Of a stretch of 64,000 bases of DNA, positions 35,831 through 63,900 are shown piece by piece. Location: positions 62,001 through 126,000 of the forward strand of contig JAQGDQ010000487.1 in NCBI GenBank assembly GCA_030141605.1, given 5' to 3'. Numbering within the stretch: position 1 is the first letter of the stretch; each line of letters opens with the position of its first letter. The stretch comes from Tubiluchus corallicola. Taxonomy: Eukaryota > Priapulida > Priapulimorpha > Priapulimorphida > Tubiluchidae. The notes below the pieces were generated by a model. That model was not told the origin of the DNA. It searched no databases and saw only the letters and a list, made by a program, of their open reading frames with translations. A program made the position numbers and the translations under genes.

Positions 35831-38121
35831 AAGATTTAAATTCTGGTTGTGCGCAGAACTGCATTGTACAGTACCGAGTGCTTACCTACTGTACCAGCTA
35901 AAATTATAACTCCCTGCAATTGTTTAAATTTTCTACTGTTTCTTCGCACTTTAGTTTTCAGCATTCTTGCCACTGAATTCTCATAAAAACGTACATACGT
36001 TCTGTGTCAGTTTCGTGAATTGAAAACCTGCTCGTTCTAATTTTTTTGCGTGCTTGTCAAGTTCTCCGAGATTTTTTTGTTAGATAAATAGGTATGCAAG
36101 TTTAGTTAGAAACTTACAGGCTTAAAGGCCTTTATTCTCAGCAATGATCTTAGATTTACACATTTTATAATTTTACGCAAATATATTATCTTATTAGTGT
36201 AGTTTAAATTGTAAGTATTGTAAACCGCTTTAGAGCTTGCAAACAGGTAGCACGCCATAGAAAAGTAAATAAACTTAAACTTGATCAACACGTACGCAAA
36301 AATGTCAAGCGATTGTGAGAAATAATCTCTCTGCCCGATGCTATTCTGATTAGCTGCAGCAAAACTACTGAGTACGTGAATCAGAGGTTATCACTTTCTG
36401 GTTGATCCGCGGCCGAAAAATCCGCAAGTGTACAATCGGCATATTCAAAATCCGCAACCGACGTCCTCAAATATACATATCCGCATCTGCAATCGCAATT
36501 CTTCAAGCGTACATATTTGCATCCACAAGTATCCGCATCCGCAACACGCGGATTGAATGAAATTTACATATCCTTGCGCACTTATTTAAGCAAGAATCAG
36601 AATTTAAGGAAGAAAACTATTTACATTTTAGTTGAGGATTTGTGCCATCAAGATAAACAAAAAATAATCAGTAATTAGCAAGGTATGTCGCTTATCAATA
36701 TCATTGTAGACAGGAGAACAAGTAGGAAGGATGAAATTTGTCCCTTAACTAAATTGTAAACAATGGAGACCGGGTTCCAATAGTTTTTATTAGAACAGCC
36801 ATCAACTTGCATGAAATTTGTGGGATGATTAGTGAGCTGTGTTACTGAACTAAAAAAGAGTAGCTACGCGAATACAGTTCTTTCTAGCTGCAAACATAAA
36901 TTATTTATCCCATTTTATAATTATGTTAATTAAGTTTATCACAACAGGGGACAACCTTCTTGCTAAATTTAGTTCCATAAATTTTTGTTCAGTTCGACTT
37001 AACAGATTCAGGTAAGAAAGCTCCTATGAACAAACTATTTTAAGCTATAATAGCTGTTTAAACTCACTATCAGATGATCTAACATAGCTATCAATTTTTC
37101 TTAAAAATCTTCGCTCTCAACAAACCAACTGGCATTGCAGGCATAATAAAGTTCTGCATGAGCAATTAAAAAAGTAATTTTATAAACTTCTTGACAGAAT
37201 TTTCTTAGCTATAAGGATTATCCCGGTCGTAAAAAGGCGTGAAGATTTTTAGTAAAAGGGTTTATTCAAAAAGAGGTTTCAGGAGATCTGCCTTACAATT
37301 TTATACTACTGCAGATGAGAATATGAGAAATATTTCATATATTCTACGTCAGAATAATTAACATCAACGAAGCAGTAAAAAGCCAGGCGAACTTCCACTG
37401 TCCTAGCAGCCATCCTCAGCATTTTTATGTTTGTTTTTTTGAAAGTTTTGATGTGCAGAAGACGGCTGGTAGTGCTAGGACTGGCAAAACGTCCTCAGTA
37501 TGCTGTTAGGAAGTGCGGGGCCAAATTAGAAAACTGTTAGTGGTGCCATCTACCCTACAAAAGCTGAAGATTCATGTTTTTGGTTCGTGTAGTACACCAC
37601 TCCCAGCCAAAAAGCTAACGAGGGCTCTACCATTAGCCACAATAATATGTACTGACAATTGAAAACCTGTATCAAATATTTAATATTTTGTTACAAGTCA
37701 GGATAATTATTGACATACTGTTTGTGCGTGTACCTTCTAAAAACAGATGATAAATTGAAACTTCAAAACAAATAAACAAACGATCAGTAAAAAACATTAA
37801 AACATAGATATACGATATCAGACTGAATGGTTTCACTACGTTCATAGTGTATCAAGAAACTTCGTGCACACTGGACGTTCATTAATTTATCATAGAGTCC
37901 TCAGCTCGAGTGTGTGTGCGGGGTCTCTCTTGGCACAGGGCCCGATTTGGAAGAATCTGTCAAATTGGTTTAAAACCGGCCGTGTATTTTACGCCATGTT
38001 TACTGCTTCGTTTGTGTTATTATCAAAGGATCAACTAACGTTTTCTATACCTGTATTTACCCGATATCTTTGATGTTGATCAAGTTATTCATCTTTATCG
38101 TTTTGAGGTGTTTCAGTCTAC
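35831..38121. other. Intergenic; contains a CCGCATCCGC-rich repeat
   Basis: No gene recognised. A stretch at about 36405-36560 has repeated ATCCGCA/TCCGCAACC motifs ending in ACGCGGATTG. It resembles the ends of hAT-type MITEs but has no clear boundaries. Confidence 0.35.
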
Positions 38122-38315
38122 TTAAAACACTTGCCAGTACATCCAATTTTCTTCAAAACTTTCCTTGGTTGCTCCTCTGTTCCGTGATCTAGGCAGCTTC
38201 TGCGCGGTACGACGACCAGCTCCTTTACGACGAGACCCCTGGCGGCTTCGAGTGGATCGACGTCGTCTACCTTGTTGCCGACGACTGCGACCCCTCCTAC
38301 TGCGAGATCGTGACC
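38122..38315 (-). CDS. Candidate terminal exon, Arg/Ser-rich basic protein
   Basis: An island of GC-rich DNA in AT-rich surroundings. On the minus strand a very good acceptor (TTATTTTACCTTTCAG) leads into a 63-codon open stretch ending in TAA. The first 47 residues hold 20 Arg plus many Ser/Gly (RSRSRRGRSRR...), and the end is ...ENWMYWQVF. Codon use matches the AT-leaning genes nearby. The + strand of the same DNA (38193-38322) also makes a plausible internal exon: acceptor GATCTAG, donor AAAG|GTAAAA, with a balanced peptide containing GGFEWIDVVYLVADDC and very high GC3. Only one can be real. I lean slightly to the minus strand. No family is recognised for either. Confidence 0.3.
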
Positions 38316-39096
38316 CTGAAAGGTAAAATAAGTAGGTAGTCCTTTAAGTCAATACAGGCGTGTTTTAACGTGTAAATATAACGTCTTCTTTGGATTGTGG
38401 TCTCGAGGCTTCTCCTCACTAGGGCCTAAACGCCTACAGTTTGTTCGCAAAACTCTGCTGCTTCTTGTAGTCTTACCCTAGAGATTCATAAATGTAGAAC
38501 AGCTATCGATACATACAGTTTTCTTCCGGGCTTCTTAAATTTGGAATTGTGTAGCAAGAACGTGCTTCCTTGAACGATTTGCCTCACTCAAGAATATTAA
38601 CAGATGAGTTCTATAACCAGCAGATTAGTAGTATGAATCTTATTTCTCTGGGCATGTGGGCTTAAATCATATCTCACTTTCTTACTGTAACTTTTTCTTT
38701 GGGTGGCCATTGGCGTTGTTTGGGGCGTTTTTTTATAAAAATGTACATCTTTTAAAAAGACTTTGGCGTTTTGGGTGTGGGCCGGTGGAGGACCTGTACC
38801 ACTGTGGAGGTGGGTGCTTAAAATGCGACTTTCTAATGAGTGCAGTGAAAATTGAAAGCACGAAAAGTGACAGGAACTCTGTGTAGCTGAGTAACTAATT
38901 GTTCAAATCGGGGTCTATTACACGCCCTTTGTTTTTCTGGTATTCAATAATGACATTGTTATGAATATTAATAGTAGCTTTTAACACTTCATTGATTGAC
39001 TGATTGATCATTTACATGTAGTTTCGCAAAATTCGGCAAAGTAATTAAATTTTCATCGTAATGAACCCAAAGCGTATTACTCTCTATAAAAGGGAA

Positions 39097-39616
39097 GGTC
39101 AAGCATTCTGGAAAGTTAGGCTTATTTCAATGCTCACGAAAAATGTTAGCAGGATTTAGTACTAAAACTGCAATAAGCGCCTCGTGTAACTAGTAAAATC
39201 ACTTTAAAGTTTGGGATCACTTCATGCTTGGGCGCTCCCATTTTCAATGCCCATTCTTCTTCGAATGACGTCATTCGCATTGAAGAAAAGTAGCGCACTG
39301 TCAGTCTTCGTCAAAAGTATAACAAAATTTTGCAAAAACATTAGATGGCTAATTTTGTAACATTTTTGCATGACATTAGGTAAGCTGCAGAAGTTTGAAT
39401 TAGTTTAAGCAGCACGCACTTACGGAAAGCCACGATGCGCTTACGAAAACTCAAAAAGTCTCCCAGTTACATCATAATTTTCAAATGGCGGCAACCACCA
39501 CGCCTGAAAATTTCTATTGAGAGGTAGTACATTTTATATTATGCTCTATAGAAATTTTTTTGCATATTTCTTTGTTGCTTTCTTCTAAGTTTAAGTGATA
39601 ACAGTAAATAAACTTA
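39097..39616 (+). repeat. Dispersed repeat family D, copy 1
   Basis: Shares an ordered series of blocks with 42885-43323 in the same orientation. Examples are CATTCTGGAAAGTTAGGCTTA, GCCACGATGCGCTTACGAAAA, and the end TAAGTTTAAGTGATAACAGTA. It is non-coding, about 0.45-0.5 kb per copy, and well diverged. Confidence 0.65.
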
Positions 39617-40526
39617 ACATACTGAATGACTTGTTCAATCCTTTAACTTCATTCAGTTCAATAAAGACTCGTAAAAAACTATAAAAAAGAGATCGCAAAA
39701 ACAATTTTGCATTTCAACAATTGACTTGGCGAAAATAAAAGTATTTAAAGAGAACTGCAACGAAATTTTTCAACTGCTGCAAAAAACTTCGAAAAATAAA
39801 GTTAGATCAGCTAGAGGCACTACCACCTGTTTAAAATGCTGTCTCCTATGAATATGGCCATTTTATTTAGATATTTAAATAATTTACACCACGTACCAAT
39901 TAAGAAGCTATGTGGCGTATCTCTAATTTTAAGGCCCTCGCTATGACGCCATGACAACATGCATTACTAGCTAAAGAAACCAATGGACCTTAGGGCCTAA
40001 TATTAAGCCAAGTCATCAAGCAATGCAGATCTAATCCATCGTCATTAGGCGATAATTATTTTTGCGTAGTTTCTTTTTAGCTTGTTTTAATGACAGCAGT
40101 CAGTAAATTGTAAAATAAACAGAATTTACTTCAATTTCGTAACGAACGACGTTAAAATAATTTCTCCTGCAATTTTAATACAACTAGTGGTAAACCGCAA
40201 TTGTAAAATATAATCATTATTTAAAAAAATATATGGTTGCTTACTGTTCACACGCCCACGCTGAGGGGCCGCCATTACGGCCTACGGCAATTCATCCATC
40301 AGACGGAAACGGAGACTTAGGCTTACTTTTTAGAAAAACCCAGTAGAAATTATAGTTTCTATAGTTACAGGCTCTTTGCTGACGTCAACCATTTGTGTGC
40401 ATCTTTTGTCAAACTAAAAAAACTGTTTAAGAATTTTTCTGCTTTTGCTGTTTTTATTTCTGGAACATTTCGAAAAAATCGGCTGGGTTGATTTGGTTAG
40501 CCATGCGTCTCCTACGAAATATTTTA

Positions 40527-41010
40527 ATTTAGATTAGTTTATTACACACCAAACAAAAAATATTAAAATATATACATACACAACATGCACACCAATACGT
40601 CATATAAAAGCATATAATCCACATTAAAATATGTACATATGAAAAACAACATAATAATGAGGGGGTATGGAAGACACGTAAAGAGCAGACGTTTCTTAAA
40701 TGTGTCTGTTAAATACTAAGAACATATTTTAGCTTTTCATAATTTAATCGTCGTTTAAAAAGTTTGCATTTCGAGAATTTACCAATGGTGAATCATTTCG
40801 AATTTCTGGTAAACTGTTCCAAATCGGAACAAGCCTATTAGAAACAATATAACTTGTCCAACTAGACGTAGCTAATGTAACAAATTTGTCTCTGTCTATT
40901 TCTATTATCTCTATGTATGATTTGATGTCACAGTTATATACTAAGCAACCTTCTTTCCTTAAATGACTAAAGATTTCAACAGTTCTAGCGTGACACGATA
41001 TGACGCATAA
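40527..41010 (-). mobile_element. LINE 3'-end fragment (minus strand)
   Basis: Minus-strand translation gives the classic LINE C-terminus S-N-R-L-V-P-I-W-N-S-L-P-E-I, then a stop. It is followed by an AT-rich 3' UTR of about 250 bases and an AATAAACTAATCTAAATT tail. The element is truncated at 5'. Its 3' UTR resembles 15847-16010, so both probably belong to one family. Confidence 0.65.
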
Positions 41011-41429
41011 GGGGACTGTTAAACGGTACCATTTTTATTATTCCCGGTTCGTTTTCGTTTATGTTTTTGGTTTGCTGTACGATACGCTATTTTCCATTCG
41101 CATGCGTTATCCGTGCCCGTGTCCAAAGGTAAAGTGAACGAATACCAAATCCTGGCCATGTTCCATCTGATGACTCCTGTGGTTGTGTTTGTGATGTGGT
41201 CTGTGCAGTATGGCCCGTGTGTTACTGGTCTGTAGCTGTCTCGATTAGGTTTAATAATTTAGTTGTCTGTAGGCCCATAACTTGCGCCAGTAGATCGTGA
41301 TAGCGTTTCCTGACAAATATTTTATAATGATTTAAAGAAGACGCGTTGTCATCTGTCATAGTTCAAGTCTAAGTGTAAAAATAATTTTGCTGGTGCCATG
41401 TTGCACAGTCACGTTGTATTGGCTAATAA

Positions 41430-42310
41430 GGTAACTTAGAATGCAGGTAAAACTGGTACAAATGAAAAAGTATGTAAAAATGACACAGGAAAAAATGGCA
41501 CAAATGGAAGAGTATGGAAAAATGGCACAGGAAAAAATGGCACACTTAGTAAAATATGTGTTTAGGGTTGGGTTACTGTGGGGGACAATTATTTTAGCTA
41601 TTTTTACCTCTGACAAGGAAGTTATGCTTCAACACAGTTTGTTTGTTTGTTTTTTTTGTCTGTTATGGTGGTAAGCCTATTACGCAAAAACTGTCTAACA
41701 GATTTCCAAGAAACTTTGTGAAGAAAGGTGGACATAGAGTGCCAAAATGGGAATCTCTTCAACTGTTCTTTTTCACAAAACTTAACTAAGCACCACGTAC
41801 AAAAACGTTTGTGAAGAACTTCATTGAGGTCTCAGAGGGAGTGCTTACTAGTTCTTTTTATTATCTTCACCAGGACGCACAACTGCGAGTTAGTTCCAGG
41901 TTCCATTTCGAGAAAATCTCGCTTGTAAAACTGTGTCTATAACCTTTCTTATTAATGCGCAGAGCCTTATAAGTATATATTTGTCAGTCTATTACCACTG
42001 CCAAAATTAATATAGTTTTATTATAAAAATCCGTTTCATCAAAGTAACATATGTGCCATTTTTACTTGTACTGTTTTTACCTGTGCAATTTTTTCTTGTG
42101 GCATTTTTACATGTGGCATTTTTACGTGTGCCATTTTTTCCTGTGCTATTTTTACCTGTGCTGTTTTTACCTGTGCCACTTTTACCTAGGGCAATTTTAC
42201 CTATGGCATTTTTTCATGTGACATTTTTACATGTGCCATTATTTCTTGTGCCATTTTCATTTGTGGCATTTTTACCTGCGCCATTTTTATACCGCGCATA
42301 GATAACTTGC
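41430..42310. mobile_element. Fold-back-like element with arms of an inverted 15 bp minisatellite
   Basis: The left arm (about 41440-41555) repeats AAATGGCACAGGAAA-type 15-mers. The right arm (about 42050-42290, roughly 16 units) is the reverse complement, TTTTACCTGTGCCAT. Arm ends also match in inverted orientation (GCAGGTAAAA...ACAAATGAAAA). About 500 bases of unrelated sequence lie between. Long inverted repeats built of short tandem units are typical of Foldback (FB) elements, though an inverted minisatellite duplication is also possible. Confidence 0.5.
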
Positions 42311-42884
42311 GTTCATTCGCCACGCCTTCAACCTACAGCTAAATTACATTGATAATTGAATGATACTGTGCTACCTTCTGCGCCTTGCTCTATTAGCATT
42401 AGATCATACTAATTTTAGTTACAGTTAACAAGCGTGAAATTTTCGAATGCTAATTCTAAAAAAAGATAAAGATGATGCTATTTTGTATTGCAGTAATAGT
42501 ATGTAACAATGTAAAATGTAACAAGACCATCTATCAAGAACCAGGCACATTTCAAAATTTAATCATTTGCGTTTTTAATTTGTATTAATTTTTTCTGTTC
42601 GTTAGCTACAGCGTACAATAATAATCACAATGCAACTTTCATAATGTGTGCAGTTGAATTTCAACTTCAAATTCAACCAAATTTTAAACTGCTGATAATA
42701 ATACCTTATAATAATATAAGCCTACAATAGCTTGAAAACATATTCATATATTTATTAGAAGTTAATAGAAGCTTGAACATATCTATTAGTCAACATTCTA
42801 AAACTAAGATTGCTGACTTTTAACTTCCGTTATACAAAATAGTAATCTTTCCAGCTTGGGCACCGTGTTTGTCAACTTGTTTAA

Positions 42885-43323
42885 AAGCTAAGCCTTCTGG
42901 AATGTTAGGCTTAGTTTAATGATCGCAAAATATATTAAAAATATTTAGTAATAAAAGTGTGATATGTAAGAGCCTCGTATAATTAGTAAAACAGCGCACT
43001 GCCAATTTCAATCAAAAGCATAATAACAAGTTTTAACAAAGAGTCGGTAGCTAATTTTTGTGTTATTTTCATGAATATTAGCTAAGCTACAGCAGTTTGT
43101 ATTGGTTTAAGCAGCGCGCGCTGACGGAAAGCCACGATGCGTTTACGAAAAGTCACGAAGTCCACGACTTACGCATAATATTGAAGTCAATGGCGGCTAT
43201 CACTGCACCTAAAAATCACTATACAGGAGGAAGTATAATATAACTTACTGACTTATAGGCTTTTTGCTAATTTCGTTGTCACATAAATTTTTCTAAGCTT
43301 AAGTGACAGCAGTAAAATAAACT
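42885..43323 (+). repeat. Dispersed repeat family D, copy 2
   Basis: Second copy of the 39097-39616 repeat, direct orientation. It has the same order of blocks and a shared TCAATGGCGGC/TCAAATGGCGGC core. Confidence 0.65.
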
Positions 43324-43807
43324 CTTTCTTTGACGTTTTCAGAAATGTGAGAAATATAGTTTTAGCTTCCTTACTCAAAAACTATCACATTTGCCGACTT
43401 TATTCCTTCTCTTTTGAGGTATTAATAATTCTTTTATAAAATAGGTAACATTAATAACAATAACAATAAAATACTGTCAATCTGTATTCAGAATTGCACC
43501 TCATAATATATATATATATATATGTCAAGTACAGAAAATGATACAGAAAAAAATCTATGCACGAATAATTGCAATCACCATAAACTGCAAACGTAATTAT
43601 TGTGTTAAGTATGTACTGTATTAAAACTGAGCATTTCTAAACTCAAAAATTCTAATACTGGGTCTTTATAATAAAAACAGTATGGTAACTGCAAGACAAA
43701 TCATAACTTTGCAAGTATTTTCAACTCGCTCATATTTTAATAAGTTAAACTGCTGTTGGATTAGTACCATTTATAATGCAAGGCATCAGGAAACAATAGC
43801 CTCGTGT

Positions 43808-44405
43808 ACTTAAAGGACGAGGAAACGGCAGTGTAAAGTAAGTCTCAGAAAACTTGTATTAAAAACTCACAGATGGTATGCTATTAGTATTTCTTCGCCG
43901 GCAGCTGATGAGTCAGTAGTCTTTAATAATAATTTGTAACTCCAACCCACCAACCAAATGACTAGACAATCAGAAGATGGATGAAAGTTACTCGTGAAAT
44001 TTCAGGAAGTCTGTACAACAATCACACGCAATCTGTGTGTGTGCGTGCGACGTCCCGCAATGTACACCCCGCGCCCGTGTGTGTCACGTCACGCAATGTA
44101 CACCCTGTGTGTGTGTGACGTCACGCAATGTACACCACGCGTCCACGCCATCAACAAGTTCACACTCATAAAGAGTCTTTAAACTCAGATTCGCTGGCAA
44201 CGTGTGCAAGAGTTGAAATATTTACGTCGTGTGTGTGACGTCACGTAATGGCGCAGTCGGAACAGGAGATTTAAAGTGAAAGAAAACGGGAATTTCTTTT
44301 AATGTGAGTACGACATATGCTTAAGATTATTACAAGGTAATATAATTTGTAAGTCGATTTTTCTGAAACCTACCTTACAGACTACTTCTCTTGTCCTTTA
44401 CAAGT
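43808..44405. mobile_element. Family A element with terminal inverted repeats
   Basis: The left end (ACTTAAAGGACGAGGAAA...GTAAGTCTCAGAAAA) and the right end, reversed (ACTTGTAAAGGACAAGAGAA...GTAGGTTTCAGAAAA), form imperfect TIRs of about 50 bases. This gives a 0.6 kb non-autonomous DNA transposon. Parts of it recur at 33745, 50940, 59925 and 63465. It has no transposase. Target-site duplications are unclear. Confidence 0.65.
44040..44140. repeat. Short tandem repeat with CRE-like TGACGTCA cores
   Basis: Three units of about 31-36 bp share CGTCACGCAATGTACACC. One has a full TGACGTCA, and another TGACGTCA lies at about 44236. Each lies within the family A element, where single-copy relatives also carry ACGTCA. 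Confidence 0.75.
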
Positions 44406-46087
44406 TATCAGAAACACATATAAACCTACTTTTTAACATTTTAATAGTTTCAATATTATTAGTTAATGGTGTTTTTTAAATTCATTCGAATTCTTATTCT
44501 TGTCAGAAATCAAGAATCAACGACGTTTTTCAAGAAATGAGCACTGTTCACTTTAAGAAACCAACCCGAATCAAATCGGAATCGAACCCTTGACCACTTA
44601 CGGCCTCAGAAATGTGAATAGCGACAGTAGAACTTAAATAAGTGTTCGTCACACAACATTATATGGTCTTTTTCGTGGGTTTGTCAGTTTTCATCCTTTC
44701 GGTTTCTTCAGCAATGGGGGTGGGGGTTGTTTGGCTATCATTTCCTAACACCCCTTATATGCACACCAATACATGTATGAAACCCTGAGAAACATAATAA
44801 CATCTTAGTGGATTCTGTTAATCAAAACACATAAACTGCTTCGTCACTGTGACAAATATTTGCACATCAAAGTGACTTCTGAAGCCGTTTTACTATATCC
44901 TATTCAATGAGGATGTGAACAGTTGCAATGATGGCGAAGGTCACATTACATTATACAACATTTGCCGTTGCCATTGCTCATCAATATTTTGCTCAAGACT
45001 AATGCCAGTTGCATCGTAGTAGCAACACATCTTAACTATACCTGTCATGTGGGTAAAGCAAAGCCGAGTGCTGCATCAGTTCACTAAGTTGTTGTTTTAC
45101 GTGAACTTTACTTAATTATGTATTAGTCTGCGCATATAGTGATTTACTAACAGGATCTTGCTTGGGAACAAGAAAAAATGAACTAGGTAAGGTTCTAGCC
45201 TATTACAGTAAGTTCCGCTGCGAGGCGTTGTCACGTGTATGTAAATGCGTTTTCTGGTATACTTAACCTTTGACCTTTTCACGATAATCGTCAATCTCTG
45301 GAACTGTGAAAAGGTGTATAATCTGTTTTTCTTACAACAAATGCCAGACGATGCCAAGCATGTGATAACTTGTCAAGAGTGATTCAAATGACATGAAAAA
45401 CAGAAACGGCAACAAAACCTCTCGCAGAAGTCCAGCAATTCGCATAGTTAAGTTACTGATGTTATTAGTACATATAATGTTAAATATCATAGTTTAAATT
45501 TGTACAAACATGTAACCTTAACAAATTAACACACTTCCTTCATAACAACAAATACTGCATGTTCATTATCAGTGTAACAACAGTGATATGATTCATGTTC
45601 AAACACGTAAGTGTGAACATCATAAATCTTTCTTATAAATATAAAATAAACCCTTGTAATATTCAATAGACAATGATCTATCTTATGTAACAATGAGTTT
45701 CTATTATCGCATAAATTTGGTGTTACTCAAATCTAAAAACAGCTTCGATTAGCTTGCTGTTACAACTTGGTGTAATTTTAAAATACTGGGCTAAATCAGA
45801 GGACGGACATAATTTACAAGAATGCCACCGGTGTTAATCTTAGTGAATACTATAATCTGCAACAAAATAATCACATCTAAGTAGCATAACTGCTTATAAA
45901 TAAACTAACTAAATCTTCATGGAGATGCTGCCACAATTGTTTGGCAAACGGTAACAAGCATTGATTTGATACACAAGTTTTACATAGTTTAACATTCTGA
46001 AAAAATAAGGCAAATTAACAGCAACAATGCCATGCCACCAAGGCCACCAAAAATTGAAATTACTTCAATACGAGGAGTAAAAGATGC
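44406..46087. other. 3' flank of RUFY gene; tRNA-like relic
   Basis: No gene recognised. A minus-strand GGTTCGATTCC B box near 44582-44592, in a tRNA-like arm context, suggests a SINE or tRNA relic. Its A box is poor, so it is not called as a tRNA gene. Confidence 0.35.
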
Positions 46088-46695
46088 GAAAGAGTTGATT
46101 GTGGATTCTGTGCACGAGAGTTGATTGTGGATTCTGAGCAGGAAAGAGTTAATTGTGGATTCTGTGCAGGAAAGAGTTGATTGTGGATTCTGTGCACTAG
46201 AGTTGATTGTGGATTCTGTGCACGAGAGTTGATTGTGGATTCTGTGCAGGAAACAGTTGATTGTGGATTCTGAGCAGGAAAGAGTTGATTGTGGATTCTG
46301 TGCAGGAAATAGTTGATTGTGGATTCTGAGCAGGAAAGAGTTGATTGTGGATTCTGTGCACGAAAGAATTGATTGTGGATTCTGTGCACGAGAATTGATT
46401 TTGGATTCTGAGCAGGAAAGAGTTGATTGTGGATTCTGTGCAGGAAAGAGTTCATTGTGGATTCTGTGCAGGAAAGAGTTCATTGTGGATTCTGAGCAGG
46501 AAAGAGTTGATTGTGGATTCTGTGCAGGAAAGAGTTGATTGTGGATTCTGTGCAGGAAAGAGTTCATTGTGGATTCTGAGCAGGAAAGAGTTGATTGTGG
46601 ATTCTGTGCACGAGAGTTGATTGTGGATTCTGAGCAGAAAAGAGTTGATTGTGGATTCTGAGCAGGAAAGAGCTGATTGTGGATTCTGTGCAGGA
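46088..46695. repeat. 26/28 bp minisatellite, 22 units, downstream of RUFY
   Basis: Units of GTTGATTGTGGATTCTG(T/A)GC followed by AGGAAAGA (28 bp) or ACGAGA (26 bp), 22 copies counted. Two binary variants (TGTGC/TGAGC and 28/26 bp) mix along the array, with a T-T-A three-unit motif repeated at units 13-18. It starts about 200 bases past the RUFY stop codon, so it may lie in the 3' UTR. Confidence 0.95.
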
Positions 46696-46900
46696 GTTGG
46701 AAATGCTTTCAAAACTAAGTTCATTTAAAACAAATCGAATTCAAAAATGTAGTGTATTGTATCATTTCGATGGGAAAATGTATCTATTATACTGATACCA
46801 AATCGCACAACTAGTACCGATTAACTACACTACGACGACCGTAGAACTTTGGAATGTTCAAACTAGATATCAAACTGGATTATGGTTTTACAAAGCAGTG

Positions 46901-63170
<16,270 letters not shown>

Positions 63171-63464
63171 CTGTAAAAGAAATATTGGAACAGTCGAATA
63201 TCAAACTTAGTCTAATATCCCAGATTAAAGCACAAGAAAACCCTTCACTTACATAAAGCTTAAAAAATTAGTCTTAAAATTTTATACCACTTACATACTG
63301 CCTTTTTGCATACAGGGGTTGCATCAGCAGTAACACTGTACAAAAATGTAAATTAAAACTCCCACGATGACCATCAGACACAGTTGTTTAGATGATAAGT
63401 CGTTTGAAACAAGTTTAGATAACATTGAGAAAAGTTTGAAAAATTAATCAAAGCATTCATAGTG

Positions 63465-63900
63465 CACACGTTACTAAGTAAAATTTTAAATTACTCTATC
63501 TTGTCAATAGGATTAAAAATACGTTTTTTGATTAGTGAGTGGTGCACCCTGGAGGGGAGTCCACGACATATTACCAATTGGTGAAAACATTTTAAATAAT
63601 TAATTATTTTCTAGTTACATAACTCTTTCAAGCAGATTAGCAAAATGCCAAGTAACGTAAAGTTTTTTGGAAAATAATTTAATATTTTCTTTTCTTCCCC
63701 TGATTTACGTTGTGTGTATATAACGTCATGTAATGCGGTGGTCGAAACACTATTGTGGAATATTTAAAATGAAAACAAACAAATAATCCTTTCAAAGCGA
63801 CTACGATATATTCATAAAATTGCTATAACCCAATATAATTTTTATAAAGCGATTTTTCTGAAACCTGCTTCAGGTACCCCTTTTCTTATCCTTTAAAGTT
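63465..63900 (-). mobile_element. Family A repeat, inverted copy
   Basis: Reverse complement relative of 33745-34165. It shares the GCGATTTTTCTGAAACCTGC end, AACGTCATGTAATG and GTGGTGCACCCTGGAGGGG blocks. Confidence 0.6.

Noticed and set aside
35640-35864. 74-codon minus-strand ORF
   Set aside because: Antisense to the decayed LINE C-terminus and its GATGATGAC tail.
42053-42301. 82-codon hydrophobic Phe/Leu/Pro/Val repeat ORF
   Set aside because: The 15 bp tandem unit encodes a 5-residue repeat by chance. It is an arm of the fold-back-like element.
45989-46724. Repetitive ORFs up to 192 codons on both strands
   Set aside because: Produced by the 26/28 bp minisatellite. There is no conserved domain, and the frame changes with unit length.
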